A DNA stretch of 64,000 nt. Origin: Strix aluco. Its lineage: Eukaryota; Chordata; Aves; Strigiformes; Strigidae. The position numbers and the translations under genes were made by a program. Under the pieces are notes generated by a model. It had not been told where the DNA came from. It ran no database searches and saw only the letters and a program-made list of their open reading frames with translations. Positions 12,381-26,000 of this stretch are shown piece after piece. The stretch's first letter is position 1. Each line of letters starts with the position of its first letter. The stretch spans positions 248,001-312,000 of the forward strand of contig NC_133948.1 of NCBI RefSeq assembly GCF_031877795.1, in the 5' to 3' direction.

Positions 12381-15275
12381 GGGAAAGGTGCGCGGGTAAT
12401 GAATTTTATTTCGCTCTCGCACTGCAAGAAGTGCTGGATGGCAGCCAGCGATACAGTTTTCCTTTAAAATATGTACAACTAAGTGGTGGAACTCATTTAC
12501 ACAAGATGTTACAGACCCTAAAAGTAGAAATCGGTTACAAGGGGGATTAGACAAACCGCTGCGGGATCCCTTGTTGGTGATGAAGCAAACTCCAGCTCTG
12601 GGGCGAGTCCCTGACCCGCTGGCAGAGGAATAATGCCACAGTCTACAAATCGCCAGCTCTTTTCCTAAATAGACTTTGTTACAACCGAAGACAAGACAGT
12701 GGCATCCTTAGCCTGACACAGCAACGTTAGCTTAACAAATCATTGAAGACGTCTTCAGTGAAGATGCATCAAGGATGGATCACAGGATCGTACGCTCTGG
12801 GCTTCTACCACAAGCCACGAAATAGCTCCACAAGCCCAAGACCTCAGTACGACAGACCAAAGGCTGCCAACTACAGCGTGTACAGAAAGAGCTGAAGGGG
12901 CATCACCGTGGTGCTCTAGCCTGGTAACAACAGAGGATACACTATGCCAACATTAGACGTTGTAGGTTTCGGTAGGATTTCAGAAATGCACAGCATCTGG
13001 TGTACTAAATAGAAGCATTTTAATCCCTTAGTGCAAACTACCTCTACTTGATTTTCCTTCACCTGTGAGGCAGATGGCTGATGCTTAGACAACACAGGGC
13101 TTCCTACATCACAATCAATGTAGGAACCAGTTAAACATGAGAACTCCAGATTTTCTCCCTGCCAAGTCAGCTAAATAATTCCACAATCTGTAGCAAAAGC
13201 AGAGATGTATGCAGGGGTTGCTGTTACGATGATAAGAGGGTCGTTGTTAACCTGGACTGTGCATGTGTTGTGAGGAGAAAGTCTCTTGACATTCAGCTAA
13301 TTCTCTCTTCACTAACTTCAGTGGTTTAGGCAAATGATACCCAGACTTTTTAACCCCCTGACTTCTCATCCCAGCGCCAGAAGAGGCAACAGCAAGTCAT
13401 TTCCAGTCCTTGGCAGGTTTTTCTGCCCTACATGTCAGATTCAGACTGTCTTTCTTCACAAAGTATTTTTCTTCCTGCAAAGGTCTTTATGCCACTGTAA
13501 CCAAAGTTTTTTCGATGGTCTCTTAGTAAATAGCTTATGTCATAAGTTGCTGCAGGTCGAGGCCTCCCCACTGTCCTGTGCTCAGTGGGTATATCATCAC
13601 GTTATTGGCAGCAAGAAGAGTTGGAATTTCAGTGTCAGAGGACAGTGGGGTGTGGGCAGGTCGTCACAGGAAAGGTAATGAGTGGCCGGTGCCCCTTGCA
13701 GGCTGTCTTCCAGCAGGACACTTGCACACCTTGGAGGAACAGCTCAGCATCGTGGGATTTGTGCTCCTCTGTCCCAGGCACAGTCGGAGCCTGAGGACAG
13801 CCATAGCACTGGACGTGCCAGGTGATGAGTTCTTTCCTGAGTATGACTTTCCATGTTTGGCAGAAGTTTGCCTGGTTTGGGAGAAGTATTTATTTTAAAC
13901 AGCTCTTCCCTTACCACTTGTTTATTTCTCCATAATCATGCCAATGTAACTTTTGTGGCAAACTAGATCAGGGAAGAGACCAGGGATAGAGGCAGCCCGG
14001 GGCGGAGGGCAGGGATGGAGTGGAGAAGGTTCTTTTTAAACAGAATCAGCAAGCTAAAACAGTATTAGGAAGAGTAGCTTTAGGAGTGGAGATGGGAAGT
14101 GGAAATCTAGGAGTTCTGAGAGACCACAAGAGCTCAGTGTGCGTGGAACAGTTAGTCCTACAAAAACCAGGAAGACCCTGAGATTCCTGATTCTTAGCTG
14201 TGAAACTGAAAAGTCAAGAATGCCATGTTCTTCCCTGCTCATCAACAAAGTGGATGTCAATTTACTTCAGCAGTGTAGGGGCTCAGAAGTTGGGCAACTG
14301 TCTTAAGATTCATTGCATCAAACTTAAATACCCCTCACAAGGCATACATATTTAATTTTTCCTCTTTGTTTTCTATTTAATCTTTTAAAATTAAATAAAC
14401 ATCATACCTTGAGATATTACTAGATTTCAAATTTAAATATAAAGAAAATAGGAATTATCCAGATTAGACAATTCAACAGTAATCTTGTCCCCTGTCCACA
14501 GGTACTGTGAAATTCTTCTGTTACATGGGTACATTTTTCCCACAGGGTCTTGCTTCACAGGAGAATCCCACTGTAGATAAAAATCAATGAAGTACAGTGA
14601 AAAAATGTTACAGATAAGGCCCCTGCTTCTGTTGTTACTGAAATGGAATCTCCAGTACCTTTTGGATATTCCCTAGCAAATGGCCTAGAATTAGGGCCTC
14701 TCCAGGTCAGGTTGAGAGTTAGGAATGCAGAAATGGCAGGCCAAATAAATCTGGAAACCAGTGAAAAATACGGGAATGGGGGTCTATATAACAAGTGGGC
14801 AGCATCCTACCACTAAAATAAAAGTTGCTGAAGATCTGATCCACGCCACTGAACTATCATTGGACTACAGACACAGCAAAATTGCCTTTGCAGTAGCCTC
14901 ACAGTTGAATACTGAGGAGTGACATAAGGCACTGGGTCTCAGGGCACCAAGTTCCCTCTGCTTGGGCAGAAGTCCAAGCAGGAGGTTGCAGGAAGAGAAT
15001 GGACTGACTATCATTAAAGCAATCAAATACTTCTAATTGGCTTCCTTCCCAGCTGGCAGCATACAGTTCACAATTCAGTTATGCCATAGTACTTCAGATA
15101 TGTTTTCTTTTTTTCCCCCTCCTTAACAAACTGAGGCCCAGGGTCTGAAATGCAGAAGTCTCAAGCATTTATAACTACAGCTGAGGACAATAAGAGCTGT
15201 GATTTGAACATAATGAAATTATGTATAATGCCAAATGGTCTGAGAAGGCATGCCCTAGGCACTCGGTCTCTTCTC
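12381..15275. other. Intergenic, no feature recognised
   Basis: Gap between the ZNRF3 CpG island and the first CR1 copy. The longest open frames (about 114 and 106 codons near 13.3-13.9 kb, plus) overlap each other in different frames and have no recognisable domain. Nothing is called here; upstream antisense or long non-coding transcripts from the ZNRF3 promoter cannot be excluded. Confidence 0.5.
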
Positions 15276-15545
15276 TCAAGTAACAAGCGATAGGACAAGA
15301 AGAAACGGCCTCAAGTTGCACCAGGGCAGGTTTAGATTGGATCTTAGGAAAAATTTCTTCACCAAAAGGGTTGTCAAGCCCCGGAACAGGCTGCCGTGGG
15401 AAGTGGTTGAGTCACCATCCCTGGTGGTATTTAAAAAATGGGTAGATGTGTCACTTAAGGACATGGTTTAGTGGTGGACTTGGCAGTGCTGGGTTAATGG
15501 ATGATCTTAAAGGTCTTTTCCAACCTAAACGATTCAGTGATTCTA
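15276..15545 (+). mobile_element. CR1 LINE 3' end fragment
   Basis: About 270 bp match the remembered 3' end of avian CR1 in plus orientation: a block reading tgataggacaagaag-like, then gcctcaagttgcaccagggc, ttcttcaccaaaagggttgt, the ggctgcc...gtggttgagtcaccatccctgg block, and the terminal ggtcttttccaacctaaacg followed by the characteristic ATTC-rich tail. It is 5'-truncated, as most CR1 copies are, and keeps only the untranslated tail and the last bases of the reverse transcriptase frame. Many scattered substitutions suggest an old insertion. CR1 does not make clear target-site duplications, so the 5' end is approximate. Confidence 0.85.
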
Positions 15546-18500
15546 CCTCACAAGAGGGCAACCAACACTAGAGGATGCTTTTGACACAAAACTTCCTACA
15601 TCTCATTTCCCTTGCAAAGAAATGGATATTATAGAGCCCTCCTCCCCTGACACTGCTCTCGAGAGGAAACAGTGCTAGTGAAGTACCCACATACTATCGT
15701 GATGAATGTTACAGAAAAAGCCCAAACCAAAATTAGTTATTTTGTGCTGAGAGCAGAGCTGGACTATTGCGCAGGAAGTACAGGTCTGCACATCAGGCCA
15801 GAAGAAAATTACATTGAGTAGCCATTCGCAACATGTCCATCAGCCATTCTCACTATTAAATGGGGCAGGAACTCGGCCTCCCTGGTCCTCCTATCCCTGT
15901 ACCTGAAAATACATTTGGCTGAAGACACCTGAAAGCTGCTTTCTCTCACATCTGTGCAGTCAAGCACAAATACAGCACACTGGAGAATCCCTTCTAGAGC
16001 CTCTTTGAGCTTCATTTCATAATGAAATTAAACATATGCTATCTGCCTGTCAGCCTTGTCACTCTTCTGAACCTATCAGCTAATTTTAACCAAGCTTAAG
16101 GGCAGAACAGAGGTCTTAAGATAGCACGTTCTTGCAAATTTTGTGAAAATCAGAGGCTCTGGGTACTTGCAGCAGTATTCAAAAAGGACATGGGGCAAGC
16201 TAGGGCAGCAGGAAAACATCTAAGAAACTGAACTTTTCCAACTCTGCTGTCCAGAGAACAGTCTGTTGTTGATTTTACATTTTTAAAATAAAACAATCCA
16301 TTCTAATTGTATCCCATTTAATTACCGTGAAGTTTTTGTAACTACATTTGCATTTTAAGGGGATGCTGCTAGGAAAGGACAAGATGTAAATGTATGTGCA
16401 TGTAAATGTTTGGTACAGAATAGTGTCCTTCAGTGGGTGGGGGCAGAGGTTGGTGGAGTTCAGCTGTTACACATTCTGCAAGGCAGTAGCCAGAAAAAAC
16501 GCGTGTGCACAGCAGCAGATTAGTCACAGCATATGTTGTCTTTTGCTTGATGAGGATGCTTAAAGAATGCGAAAGGAAGGAAGAAGAACTCAGGTTATTG
16601 AAGGGAGGTGATAAGGGCGAGGGGCCCAGAGATACTAAGAACACATATCTTGGAAACAAAGCGTTTTTAGCTCTGCTGCTTTGGCACTAACTTGTTTGTC
16701 CTCCATTACTGAGGAACCCTCCCCAAAATCTAGTATCAGTTATTAGTATAGCAAGAGCAGATGACATTTTCGATTAAGTGTTTTCTTAAGACACATTACC
16801 AAAACCCAGCCTCCTGACAATCTACAATGCTGTTAGTTTCTGATGATCCAGTTTGTGATAAGTACAGCAGTATCAGAACTCAAAAGACTTATTGAACTAT
16901 CAACCAGTAATAATGTGATTTTTTAAAATAAAATTTTTTCCCCCCTCATATTGTCTTAGATTCTAGCATAACAAAGGAAAATATGACCCTTTTTCAAAGA
17001 AATAAGGAAACTAACCAATTAAAAGTATTTCAGTCACTGTGAATTTTGAATTTCCATTTGACTGAGACAGTCTCCAGTATCAGGCAGGCTTTGTCTGGAG
17101 CCTAGTTCCTCTCTCATCCACTTTGTAAAGAAAAAATAAAATCTCTTAAAAGGGGCTGCTCAGATACGTTAAGTAGTAAGAAAAGGTGGTTCTTACTCCT
17201 GAGATTTGTCATAAAAAGTGATCCAGTAACACTAGATAACCCAGCGTGGCTACATTTCAATGGGAAACCCATTTAGAAGGGTGGGTGCAACCTGTCGCTG
17301 CAGAGTGCAGTGACCAACTCCCCCCACCGGTGAGCAACGACCTTTTCACACTCAGGCTGTGAGGATTTGCAGGTAGTACTGTACTCAGAGAGAGTACTGA
17401 GATTGTTCCTCCCTTTAACTACCAGGTATTCAAGGTAAGTTTCACAAGCTGCCACTTAAAAAAACCCAAAACACATCAAACAAAACCCCCAAAACTAAAA
17501 AACAAAACCACAAAAAGCCCCAGCAAACCACCACTGCTGTCTCCAATTGATAAAAGTCTTCTGAACATACAGCGGCAAATGGGAACTGTGGCTGAGAATA
17601 AGCTCTATGTGAAAAAAATGGATTCTAATTCAGTAGAACAACCTGGCCCTCATTTCCTTCTTTTCTTGGCAATGACAAAGGGGGAGGGAGATCTTCCCTT
17701 TGCTCTGTACACTTCCCACAGAGTTTGAGGGCTTCCTCTAAGGGAGGTGTGCTGCTTGTGTTCACACAGTCCCCACCTCACAATGCAGTTGTGAGTACTG
17801 GGAGAAAGCCTGTGAGGAGGCGGCTTAGGCCTGTAAGAACTTGGGTCAACAAACCCAGATTTCGGTTATGGACACACACTTTCAATCCTGTTCCTAAAGT
17901 GATCAAATTCTCCCTTAAAAGAGATCACCTTCACTACCGTGATTGCTGAGGAACTTTACTGTGCTGACAGGTAGAAACAGTCGTGTAAGTGCCAGCTTGC
18001 ACCTGTGAGTAACCCATGTAATGCATTCGTTTTACACGAACAAAGTCTGTTAAAGAATCATCTTCCTCCCCCAGTTAAGAACAATAATCTCTTACTTCTG
18101 CACTAGACTTCAAATACTAATTCTGAAACACATTTAATTGGAAAAATCAGACTGCAGGCAGGTGTGCTAATTCCTAATTTACTGCTTCAGAGCACCTGGG
18201 GAGGGATTGAGAAAGTGGGCACATGAGGAAGTTACCATGAAATATCTCTGGGGATGAGATAACTTCACATTAACTAGAGGATGGAAACATACACACAGTT
18301 ACCTCAAACACTTCTAGGTTATAAATTCACATGCCAGCTTGATCCTAGTGATTCATTTGTTCACCCATGCTTAAGACACCGTCTTTCCTTTCAAACTCCA
18401 AGTCCAGATGAGACACAGGAGAAACTCAGAAAAACATCACTGACTAATCAAGAAGAAACATGTCAATACACATGGATTAAAATGGAAGAATTATGATAAA

Positions 18501-21500
18501 CCATTACATTTTAAACACCACCAAAATAAGAAAGTCTAGATAATACCAGTGGATTTGTTGGTAACTCCTGTTTAAAAATTAGTCAAAGTATTCTAAGTAT
18601 TCTTTATAATGGTTTATGAGTGTTATAAATGTTTGTTGTAACTGAGACCAGCAATTTCCCTTTGAAGCCAATTTGTGCCAAGATATAGTTCTACTTACAT
18701 CTGTTCCACCTAAAGGAACTGCCTTTTGCTTCAAATCAAACTGGCAAACAGCAGTGAAGGGAAAAGGGTTCCATTGTATAATTGTAAACTACTTGGCTCA
18801 ACATCTTCCTCCTACATTACAGATATTTATTTAGTGTTTACCTTGGAATTCTAGGCTGTTATGACAGTCAAGTTTAAGAAGCAGGTGGTGTGTCAGAGGT
18901 CCCCTTGTGCAAACTAAAGAACATCACAGAGGGATTAAGGACATACCTTCACTGCACAGTGTGGTGCAGTGAGGTGACATCTACACTAGTTTTAGATGGG
19001 TATCAGAAGCAACCTCATACCAGAGAGTTCTGCACAATGAGAATGAGGTTTTGATGAACAGCATTTCTTAAGTCAAAGTTGAGATCCTTCTTTTCACAGC
19101 AGACTGTATGTGAGAAGCGTCCACAGGAAGGATAAGGAGAGCTGTTTGTTTCATTCACCCTCTCACATCTGTCTTTCCAGATGATTTCAGCAAGTGATAA
19201 CTTTGACTACTGTCCACGTTCCCTACATGTTTTCACATAGTGCTCTGCAGAGGCCAATATTACTACAGTTTATTTCGTAAGAAAATGAAATTGCTGTACC
19301 TCTTAATAAGCAATAGAAACAAGAGCTGTCTGTTTTCCAGGCCATGTACGTGCCTGCCTTTTTTCATCACCACGTAAAATTGTTACTCTGTACCTCTGGA
19401 GACATGATTGCACAGCACAAACAAAGGCCTAGGACTGACTGAAAGCTTTACTCAGGCATATGTGACTGCTTGATGAGTTCCCATTCCTGAAGCAGAATCA
19501 GCAGTTTCATCTTTTGATGGGTGGAGATGTCTCTCCAGCGCTCAGTAGGTCATTCCTGATGCGCTCCAGGAAGAGATGTCGGGATGCACTGAGGCATAGC
19601 GACCAGCAGGTGACCTCCCAGACTCAAAAAGCCAGGCCAGTTCCTTTACCCTTTGGCAAAAGACACCAAGTATGTGTAAGACATACCAAAATATCTCCAG
19701 AAACATCAGTTTGAATTAAAGATTTCTCTCGTTCCCTTTCATTTTCATGCAGTCGAACTTTACTATTGCAATTTGGAACAGAAAGTCAAGTGTAATGGAC
19801 AAAATGTTTTATGCTTTCATTGTTATCATCAGTTATTCTAAATTAAAGGAACAAACCATTGTAAATTTTCAGCTCAATTAAAGACCAAAAAAGAAAAATC
19901 AGTGGAGGTTTATGTTAAGAAAAAGTGCCATGCAGCTGTGGCTTTGCCTCTTGCTATTTAAAGTTTGGAAACACAGTTTATCCAAGTAAACCAGTGTTGA
20001 AGCAATCCAAATTAACCAACAGACTAGCCATGACAACTTTAATTATAAAAATTATTTGTGAACAAAATTCCCTGTTAACGTTTGAAAAGTTAAGGTTTCC
20101 AATGTCTTAAACAACATGTAGTCTTTTAAATCTGTATGAAGGGGAAACGTTCTGATTTGGGAACCCTTCACTCTCTCTGTACTTGTAATTGTCTACTGAA
20201 AGGAAAAGATAATAATGAATCAGGCCTGTAAAACTGAAATATGTTAAATTGCACTAAAAGTACCCTTATTTAGATAACTGCATTTTTGCAAACTATTGTG
20301 CTATATACAAGTTTACATGAGAGTTGCAACACAACACTGACATACACGATGCATTCCTTCAGGCTCCTCACCAAGCATGCAGGCACAGCAGATCATGTTA
20401 ACAAAGGAAGAAAAGAGAATAATAAGAAATAAGCTTAGGAAATTGTTGCTATATGCTGTTTGATCACCTAAAATCTCTGCAAGGACAGATGGGAACAGGA
20501 TGAATTTGGGAAAAATTTGGCACCATATTTTTCAAGATTCTCAATATTCATTCATTCTGCGAGAAGTACCCTCAAATGCATCCATACAAATGACTTTCAC
20601 TGTGCTCTTGCCCCCCGAGATTGCTCTGCATCATCTACTCACTTCCAGTTACAACCCCACTAAATCCTAGATTTCTGTTAATTTTATGTGTTCATTATGC
20701 CAGAGCTTAGCAGTTTCTTCTCTCATAATACTGAAGAAGCATCCAATGTAAATAACATACCCTGCATATTTCTGGAAATCAAATTCACATACAACCTCAG
20801 CAGTGACACTTCTGAGTTTAATTCAACATTGTTATTAGTGTTTCTGGAGTAAATATATGGCACAAGTTGCTGTTCATACAGCATACTTCATGCTTCAAGC
20901 AATACACTATTTAAAGTGAAAAATATGTAAACAACACAGAATAAATTTGAAGCATGTGATTAAAGTGTATAATGTATCAGCTGCTAATACTAGTAATGGA
21001 TAAGCCCTACAATATGAAGGACTCCTACGATTAAAGCCACTTCTGACTACCAAAAGCAAAAACATTCTTAAAATGTGACTGGCTAACATGAAGGAATTAC
21101 TACATTAACAATTGATTCATTCATGCACAGGTGAGTTAAGCAACTCTTTGTTTTATTTCATCTTAGGTTATCTATTATATGAAAGACTTACCTAAGTTAC
21201 AAGATCTGACTGGCACTTTTAATTAATCACCTTAAAGCAGTGTAGTTTCCACACTGAAGTATTAGCATGTGATCTATTTAACTGGTATATAAAGGGCTTC
21301 AGCTGTCCCTAATCATTACATACGAGTTATCATTAAAGTCAAGTGCTAACAGAGCAAATAAATGAGGCTATCAGAAAGGAGGCATAAGAGACTTGTCCCT
21401 CTGCGAACACCAGCTGTTACACTGCACCCTTAGAGTATTCAGCAAATCACAAATCTATGAGGCAGGAGACAGACACTTCTGACAATACCCCTGAAAATTT

Positions 21501-22002
21501 GGTCATGCTAAACCTATGCTGAGACAGAACTGATTCCTAACCTGACATTTCCTGATAACTTTCTTCTGCCTCTTTTCATACAGGGTCTCTTATGACAGCT
21601 GGAGGCAGGATTCTGTGTACAAAAGGCAGAACTAGGTGAAGGCATGTAAATGGAAGAATATAAGGCAATAATTTCAAAATTATAAAAGAAGAAAGTTGCC
21701 AGGACTCTGAGGGGCTTTGAACTTCTAAAGGCATTTCAAAGCCTAGGGAATGACTAAGAAATAAGAGAAGGCATTTCCTTTCAAAAGCTGGCACAGTTCC
21801 AAAGAAGAGCTCGCTTCTGCCAGTAGGAAGTAGTTATCAAGTTTTCCGAAACACGGTTATTTACCTCCCAGAGTACTTTCCAAGAAGTTCCAGTTTTGAA
21901 CCAGGATGTGCAAACAGAAAAACTTACTGGAACAGGAGCTTTTAGGCATGTGAGATTTCAACAGTTGGCTGTTTTCCTCAAAGAGCTTGCTCAACATGTT
22001 AA
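15546..22002. other. Intergenic, no gene recognised
   Basis: Gene-free interval between two CR1 fragments. Open frames are all under 100 codons with no recognisable similarity. A low-complexity A/C-rich tract lies at about 17,457-17,525 (runs of AAAACCC type). No tRNA-like cloverleaf, LTR or DNA-transposon ends were noticed. Distal enhancers for XBP1 or ZNRF3 are possible but invisible in a single sequence. Confidence 0.5.
17457..17525. repeat. A/C-rich low-complexity tract
   Basis: About 70 bp composed almost only of A and C (repeated AAAAC and ACCCC units). It looks like simple low-complexity sequence, possibly a decayed poly-A-type microsatellite. No function is inferred. Confidence 0.6.
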
Positions 22003-23004
22003 ATAGAATCACAGAATCCCCAACTGGTTTGGGTCAGAAGGGACCTTAAAGCCCATCCAGTGCCACCCCCCTGCCCCAGGCAGGGACACCTTCCACTAGC
22101 CCGGGTTGCCCAAAGCCCTGGCCAACCTGGCCCTGAACTCTTCCAGGGAGGGGGCAGCCACAGCTTCTCGGGGCAACCTGTGCCAGGGCCTCACCACCAT
22201 CACAGGGAAGAATTTCTTCCTTAGATCTCATCTAAATCTCCCCTCTATCAGTTTAGACCTGTCACCCCTCATCCTATACCTCCCCCCTGATCAAGAGTTC
22301 CTCCCCCCTTTCCTGTAGCCCCTTTCAGTCCTGGAAGGCCACTCTAAGGTCTCCCCGGAGCCTTCTCCAGCTGAACCCCCCAACTCTCTCAGCCTGTCCT
22401 CACAAGGGGGTGCTCCAGCCCCCCGAGCATCTTCGTGGCCTCCTCTGGCCCCGCTCGAGCAGGTCCGTGTCCTTCTGCTGTTGGTGCCCCCAGAGCTGGA
22501 CCCAGCACTGCAGGGGGGTCTCACCAGAGCGGAGCAGAGGGGGAGAATCCCCCCCTCGCCCTGCTGCCCACACTGCTCTGGGTGCAGCCCAGCACACGGG
22601 TGGCTTTCTGGGCTGCCAGCGCCCGTTGCTGGCTCACAGGCAGTTTTCCACCCACCAACCCCCCCCAAGTCCTTCTCCTCGGGGCTGCTCTCCAGCCACT
22701 CCTCGCCCAGCCTGGATTTGTGCTGGGGATTGCCCCAACCCATGGGCAGGACCTTGCCCTTGGCCTTGTTGAACTCCATGAGGTTTGCACGTCCCCCCTC
22801 TCCAGCCTGTCCAGGCCCCTCTGGACGGCACATCCCTTCCCTCAGCGTGTCCCCGCACCACACAGCTCGGTGTTGGTGGGGAACTTGCTGAGGATGCCTC
22901 GATCCCACTGTCCGTGTCCCCAACAAAGATGCTAAACAGCGCCGGTCCCAACCCCGACCCTGAGGACGCCGCTCGTCACTGCTCTGCACTTGGACATTGA
23001 GCCT
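22003..23004 (-). mobile_element. CR1 LINE, about 1 kb, minus strand, decayed
   Basis: Reads in minus orientation. Its 3' end lies at 22,003 (atagaatcacagaatccc on the plus strand), followed inward by the usual CR1 tail blocks (caccttccactagcccggg, gagggggcagccacagcttc, ggtctccccggagccttctc). The inner part encodes the end of the CR1 reverse transcriptase on the minus strand, with traces such as [41 protein letters not shown] and EDRLRELGG in different frames, so it carries several frameshifts and is dead. The 5' end is truncated near 23,004 within the reverse-transcriptase region. It is closely similar to the copy at 32.6 kb, so both belong to one subfamily. Confidence 0.9.
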
Positions 23005-26000
23005 TACTTACACAGAATCCAGAACAGAGGCTGTCAGTTCACCGGGACAGCACAAGAGCAAGCTCAGTCTCTCTTGTATTGCCCAAGCACATTCTGCATC
23101 ATCTCAACTAAGTGTAGTACTTTTACCTTTTTTCTTTCACTTGTGATGACCACAATCAATGGATCACCATGCATCAATGTACAAAGGTGGACAGAATACC
23201 TCTCAGGTAACATCACATCTAAAGACAGAATTCACAGTGCATAACTCTATCGTCTAGTTTAGCCAAGACCTTAATCACACTTGGAAATTATGTCAAAGCA
23301 TGGCACCCTCCGGAACCTCCAAATCCTGCACAACTCTCTGGTCCACATTTTCCCACTATGAAGACAGCTTTTCAGGGGAATGCTGGGCTTGGGACCAAGC
23401 TAGAAAGAAAATAGCCAAAGAGCTAAAGTAGGATTACAGCATGGAAATAGGTATTAACATCAGACAAACCACAGCCAAGCACCAGGGATGGCAGCAGCTA
23501 GACCTTTTAAAGGGAAAGGAAACCCATGCAGTGAAGTAGCGTCAAGGATAGAGGAATGGTGTGGGAAGGGGATGGGCTCAGCATTAAGCAAATTGTTTGG
23601 AAACAGAAGGCGGAACAACAAAGCAAAGCCCCAAAGTAAGACACTGAACAACCACAACCTCCATTTGACCTCTGGGATTCCTTCACATATCAGCCAGCCC
23701 GGGCGCCCACCAAACAGATTCCCTGACCTGAGCCTGCTTCCCTGGCCAGCTGATCCAGTGCTGCTTGATTCCCAGGTGGAGTCTCTCAGGGACTGGCAGA
23801 TGACATAAATCCTCCCAAGGGCAACCACTCACTCCGTATAAAGATCTGTTTACATGACCAGTGTTTGCAAAGCTTTCCCACAATGTTTCATTTTTACAGA
23901 ACTACTAGCACAGCGTTGCTGGGAAGCAAGCCTTTCCATTTACTGTGGTTTGGATATCTTGTCTTCTTTTAAATTCCCATGAGTGGTGGGCTCCAGTCTC
24001 TGTGCAAGAGAAATTTGGTTCTCAGCCTGACAGAACAAATCAAATCAAGAGATCTTTATCTCAAAATACTGGAATGTTCTTGTAAACAGGTAGGCTTTCC
24101 CTTTATAATCAGCGTTCTGTGACAGTGGGAGGGAGAGATCAACTTTCAGATGAGAGTGGGGATTAGCAGGCTGCCTCTGCACTGAGACCTCTGATGTTTA
24201 ATAAGCATGTCAGTTTTCTGGAAAAAGAAGTAAATTGGTAAAAAATTGCAACTGCTACAAAATTATATAGGTTAGTTAATTTCTGGTCTTGCCTGAGACC
24301 AGATAATTCTTGAGTTTCAGAGGAGTCTAACAAAATTAAGCAAATAGGAATTGCAATGCAAGTGAAATTCAGGAAAAAGAAGATAATATGTAGATGCAAG
24401 GAACGTTGAGCTCATTACCTGGGTTGCTTGATCTTAAATTTGCTGTTACCACTCCAAAAAGAGACGATATATCATTAGACCTTAAGGAAAATCTACCATC
24501 TTGTATTCTGTAACATTAAAAAAAGGAACTACACACAGAAAATGTTAGACTCATTAGAAAATGTTGGACTCACTGGATCTTTTCCACACTTTTCTGGTGG
24601 TACACTGAAAACAATCATAGAGACCAATGAGGCAGAGTCTCAATAATAAGTATTAATGGAGAAGGGATGATAGCTGAGCAAAAAATCACCTTTCTGCAGG
24701 ACATGCTTGCGGCACTGTTAAGAGAAGGGAAAGCCAACGTCACTTCCTACAGTGTGTGGATAGGTGAGCAGCTCCATGCAGTAGGCAAAGGATACAGAAT
24801 CTGCATAATTCCTCATACTATAGGAATATCACCTTTTTGCTGAAGAAATGGTATGTTACTGCTCCTAGTAGGCTTGCCAGACTGCTGAAACGTGCTATAT
24901 CCTTCACTGTCACGTTGCCTGTAAATTGTCCCCACCCACTACAATTAAGAGCAACCCTTCCCCTCAGAGCAAGAGGAGCAGCATGAACCCCATGTATGTT
25001 TCTAGAAAGCCTGAACCGTTAAGACTAGAAGGAAGTGTTGCCACTACCCCAGACAACTGAATAACGTGGCTGAAGTGAAACTCTTCCCCTGCTCCAGCTG
25101 ATGACGCACTCAGCAAATAGGTTAGTAATCTCTTACAGAAAGGTAATGGTTACTTTCCACCTTAAGACTGAGCGCACTAGAATCTTGAGAGGTGCTTGAA
25201 CCCCAATGTGTAATGATGAAATTTAAGAATAAGTAAAATGAATACAAAGTTCATTACAAACATTACAGGTTTGGAATAACCTCATTTTGGGCAGCAGAAC
25301 AGTGCCCTTTCTCATTCAATCAGCTATTGACACAGATCTGGGAATACTCCAGCTGTTGACACGAGCTCGGGGCCCTGGGCCACTTTCCAAGTGTTTTCAA
25401 ACGCACATTGGGCAAAGAAGTTCTTTCTCATACTACGATTGTTAGTTAAACTAGCTTTTCTCTATACCCTCTTCTATTTTCTTTCCCTCTTCTACTCCCC
25501 CCTTTTTCATACAGAGATAACATTCAACTCGTATTTCTTTCTCTGTATCTGATATTATACAAGGGAAAAGCCTCTCCACCTTTGTTAAACAAAACTATTT
25601 CCTTTGGTGGGTTGGCCACCTGGAACATACAAAGTAAAGCTGTTAGCTGGAACTAATGTTGTTTCTGGCAGGACAGGCAACAGCATCCGCATTGGCACAT
25701 CCTTTAGATGGATGGTGGTGCTGAACTAAAAGGCAGGGTGAGAAGCATTCTTGAGTAACTAGAGCACTGTCATGTGGATCGCAGGCTTGAATCCAGAATA
25801 CAGAAACTGGAATGTGTAAACAGTGAGTTTGGGGAAAAGAAAAGGTGGAAATCAAAATTAAACTTTAAGTCTTTTAATTAAAGCTTTCTGAAAGGGTGTC
25901 TCAGTGCAAGATTGGCTTTATTGAACCTTTCTTTGCCACTCTTCTACCCAGTGACTTAACCATGTATTTAATAAAAGACTTTATGTATCCTAATGGTAGC

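Noticed and set aside
22291-22989. 232-codon minus frame and overlapping plus frames
   Set aside because: They are part of, or antisense to, a decayed CR1 reverse transcriptase, not a host gene.
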